Shown: one piece after another, positions 6,230 through 7,215 of the stretch
Numbering within the stretch: the stretch's first letter is position 1
Layout of the letters: the number at the start of each line of letters is the position of its first letter
DNA from: PALSA-607 sp036510735
GTDB taxonomy: Bacteria; Actinomycetota; Actinomycetes; Acidothermales; Acidothermaceae
DNA length: 7,215 bases
Direction: 5' to 3'
Assembly (NCBI GenBank): GCA_036510735.1
Contig: DATCDK010000013.1
Location: forward strand, 1 to 7,215
Notes under the pieces: model-generated
Told to the model about the DNA's origin: nothing
Database searches by the model: none
Seen by the model: the letters and a program-made list of their open reading frames with translations, nothing else
Made by a program: the position numbers and the translations under genes

Positions 6230-6235
6230 AGGAGG
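6230..6235 (+). promoter_or_regulatory. Strong ribosome binding site
   Basis: AGGAGG lies 5 bases before the ATG at 6241, a near-ideal Shine-Dalgarno match that fixes the start. The same sequence occurs before the second copy. Confidence 0.85.
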
Positions 6236-6240
6236 TTGCG

Positions 6241-7086
6241 ATGCCGGACGACGAGTTCGCCGAAGTCGGCGGCCACCGCCGCCAGTTCGCCCTTGTCGCT
6301 GCTAGCGCCGTCAGTGTGGTGTTGGTTGCTGTGGCCGTCATCGGTGTGCGCTCCTGGGGTGTTGTGGCCGCGCGCGGGCCGGCTGCCGACGGCACTGTCG
6401 CGGCCATCCCATCGGCGAGTCCGTTCGCTAGCTCCGTTTCGACCCCCTCGGCGGTCAGCGCCAGCGACCCCGCTTTCTCGTCATCGCCGATGGTCTCGGC
6501 TGCGCCGATCAGCAGCCCAGCTAGCCAGCCAAGCCCGCACTCGTCGGCGACCATTCGCCACACGCCGCCGGGCGCTCCCGCGGTGGTGGACGAGAGCCAC
6601 CTCAACTTCGAAGTCGGCATGCGTTTGTCGCCGACGCACGTGGTGCTGGGTCAGCACACTCGTGTCACCGTGACGATCCTGAATGCGGGACATGGGATTG
6701 ATCCGCGCGCCGTGGTGTCGGTCGGTTCGATGGTTCCCGCCGACGACTTCAGCGACGCGCCGCCGGGCTGCACGATCGCCAACGGTGGAGTCCAGTGCCC
6801 GGTCCCCGTACTGCGGGGCGGTGGCGAAAAGACGATCGCGTTCACCGTTACTACGGGGTACTACCCCGGGGACAGTTGGGACGACGAGATCTTCGGACAG
6901 TTGAGCTATGCCGATAGCTACGGCCAGCAACAACAGCTGCAACCGGGCTACTCAGCAGACCTCTTGGTGGATGCAGGCACGTTGTCGTCGGCGCCTGCCG
7001 GATCTGGCGCGCCCAGCACCGTGCCGTCGCCTCCCACATCCGCTGCGCCGAGCACGCCAACACCTACTCCGTCCCCTGTCGGTTGA
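6241..7086 (+). CDS. Single-pass exported protein with DUF11/CARDB-like Ig domain
   Basis: This is a 281-residue protein. A short cytosolic head (MPDDEFAEVGGHRRQ) precedes one hydrophobic segment (about 16-43), with no lipobox and no obvious cleavage site, so it is probably an N-terminal anchor. Residues 46-118 form a Ser/Ala/Pro spacer. Residues about 122-246 look like one immunoglobulin-like beta-sandwich: VGMRLSPTHVVLGQHTRVTVTILNAG, then PPGCTIANGGVQCPVPVLRGGGEKTIAFTV. The N-A-G strand end, the two cysteines (C177, C186; likely a disulfide) and the L-x-G-G-x-x-x-T-I segment are what DUF11/CARDB-type surface domains show. The tail (247-281) is Pro/Ser/Thr-rich with no LPxTG signal and no second membrane segment. 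There are no catalytic residues, so a structural or adhesive role at the cell surface is likely. A paralogue starts 84 bases after its stop, with a hairpin between. Confidence 0.8.
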   Translation: MPDDEFAEVGGHRRQFALVAASAVSVVLVAVAVIGVRSWGVVAARGPAADGTVAAIPSASPFASSVSTPSAVSASDPAFSSSPMVSAAPISSPASQPSPHSSATIRHTPPGAPAVVDESHLNFEVGMRLSPTHVVLGQHTRVTVTILNAGHGIDPRAVVSVGSMVPADDFSDAPPGCTIANGGVQCPVPVLRGGGEKTIAFTVTTGYYPGDSWDDEIFGQLSYADSYGQQQQLQPGYSADLLVDAGTLSSAPAGSGAPSTVPSPPTSAAPSTPTPTPSPVG

Positions 7087-7089
7087 GCC

Positions 7090-7108
7090 TTCAGCGATCG
7101 ACGCTGAA
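7090..7108 (+). terminator. Short hairpin after the Ig-domain gene
   Basis: TTCAGCG (7090-7096) and CGCTGAA (7102-7108) form a perfect 7-bp stem with a 5-base loop, beginning three bases after the stop codon. There is no T-run. It probably terminates or attenuates transcription into the second gene copy. Confidence 0.5.
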
Positions 7109-7158
7109 TCTCGTCCGACAACCAACTGAGCCCGATTCGCGTTTACCAGGACGACCAC

Positions 7159-7164
7159 AGGAGG
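7159..7164 (+). promoter_or_regulatory. Strong ribosome binding site of the second copy
   Basis: AGGAGG lies 6 bases before the GTG at 7171. It is the counterpart of the site at 6230-6235, and it sets the start of the otherwise very short visible gene. Confidence 0.8.
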
Positions 7165-7170
7165 GTAGCC

Positions 7171-7215
7171 GTGCCGGACGACGAATCTGCCGAAGGTGGG
7201 GTGCGCCGCCGTCAG
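7171..7215 (+). CDS. Start of a paralogue of the Ig-domain protein (3'-truncated)
   Basis: Only 15 codons are visible, beginning with GTG and reading MPDDESAEGGVRRRQ. Eleven of these 15 residues match the start of the preceding protein, and both have the same Shine-Dalgarno sequence. By analogy a membrane anchor should follow directly, but that lies outside the window. The function is inferred only from the neighbour. The GTG start in place of ATG may lower its translation. Confidence 0.75.
   Translation, partial: MPDDESAEGGVRRRQ

Larger units (their letters stand above)
5604..6240. other. 637-base gap rich in palindromes
   Basis: No well-supported gene lies here. It holds the second copy of the 16-base-period repeat, a doubtful + reading frame (5675-6034), a perfect 20-base palindrome (6021-6040), a long stem-loop (6071-6110), a short stem GGCCC/GGGCC (6163-6167 with 6176-6180), and the duplicated leader of the downstream gene from about 6186. 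The dense structure could mark an untranslated regulatory RNA, terminators or binding sites. Confidence 0.55.
6186..6285 (+). repeat. Direct repeat copy 1: leader and gene start
   Basis: This segment matches 7115-7215. The best-kept parts are GACAACC, a CGTTTACC block (6211-6218), the ribosome binding site and the first 15 codons. From 6211 to 6285 about three-quarters of bases agree with one single-base gap. It shows that the duplication included about 55 bases upstream of the coding start. Confidence 0.8.
7115..7215 (+). repeat. Direct repeat copy 2: leader and gene start (cut by window end)
   Basis: This matches 6186-6285 and includes GACAACC (7117-7123), CGTTTACC (7140-7147), the ribosome binding site and the 5' end of the coding region. 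The true extent of the repeat is unknown because the window ends here. Confidence 0.8.

Noticed and set aside
7000..7086. C-terminal sortase signal on the Ig-domain protein
   Set aside because: The tail is Pro/Thr/Ser-rich but has no LPxTG motif, no hydrophobic segment and no basic end.

Overview
The window reads as chromosomal DNA of a high-G+C actinobacterium. Third codon positions are mostly G or C, starts include GTG, strong AGGAGG ribosome binding sites occur, and terminators are hairpins without U-tracts. The moderate rather than extreme G+C, the LpqC-like esterase lipoprotein and the loose intergenic regions suit Mycobacteriaceae better than Streptomyces. That placement is an inference. 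No tRNA, rRNA, CRISPR array or intact insertion sequence was seen. All confidently called genes are on the + strand.

Layout. (1) Positions 1-927 hold the 3' part of a major-facilitator-type membrane protein fused to a C-terminal cyclic-nucleotide-binding domain. It is followed after 35 bases by an NADPH-type aldo/keto reductase with a complete catalytic tetrad (963-1811); the two are probably co-transcribed. (2) After about 200 bases comes a lipoprotein of the LpqC / polyhydroxyalkanoate-depolymerase-like esterase type (2019-3074). (3) A 400-base gap carries a short reverse-strand reading frame (3086-3304) with coding-like third-position composition, perhaps a small gene or a remnant. (4) Positions 3496-4746 encode a membrane-anchored, proline-rich-linker protein with a phosphodiester-glycosidase (NAGPA-like) domain, closed by a hairpin terminator at 4767-4797. 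(5) A 320-base gap with possible decayed coding sequence leads to a small soluble protein with SRPBCC-like features (5073-5603). Its stop codon lies in a 16-base tandem repeat built on palindromes. (6) A structured 637-base gap holds a perfect 20-base palindrome (6021-6040), a second long stem-loop (6071-6110) and one doubtful reading frame. (7) Positions 6241-7086 encode a single-pass exported protein with a DUF11/CARDB-like beta-sandwich domain. The window ends in the first 15 codons of a paralogue (from 7171), so this is a tandem duplication that also copied the upstream region and ribosome binding site.

How they fit together. Three complete genes (2019, 3496, 6241) share one design: an N-terminal membrane or lipid anchor, a Pro/Ser/Thr/Ala-rich spacer and one extracellular domain. 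The right two-thirds of the window therefore looks like a loose cluster of cell-envelope proteins, although long gaps and hairpins mean they are not one operon. No complete new system can be demonstrated. The most unusual items are the tandem DUF11-like pair, the palindrome-rich gap before it, the transporter-cNMP fusion and the reverse-strand small frame.
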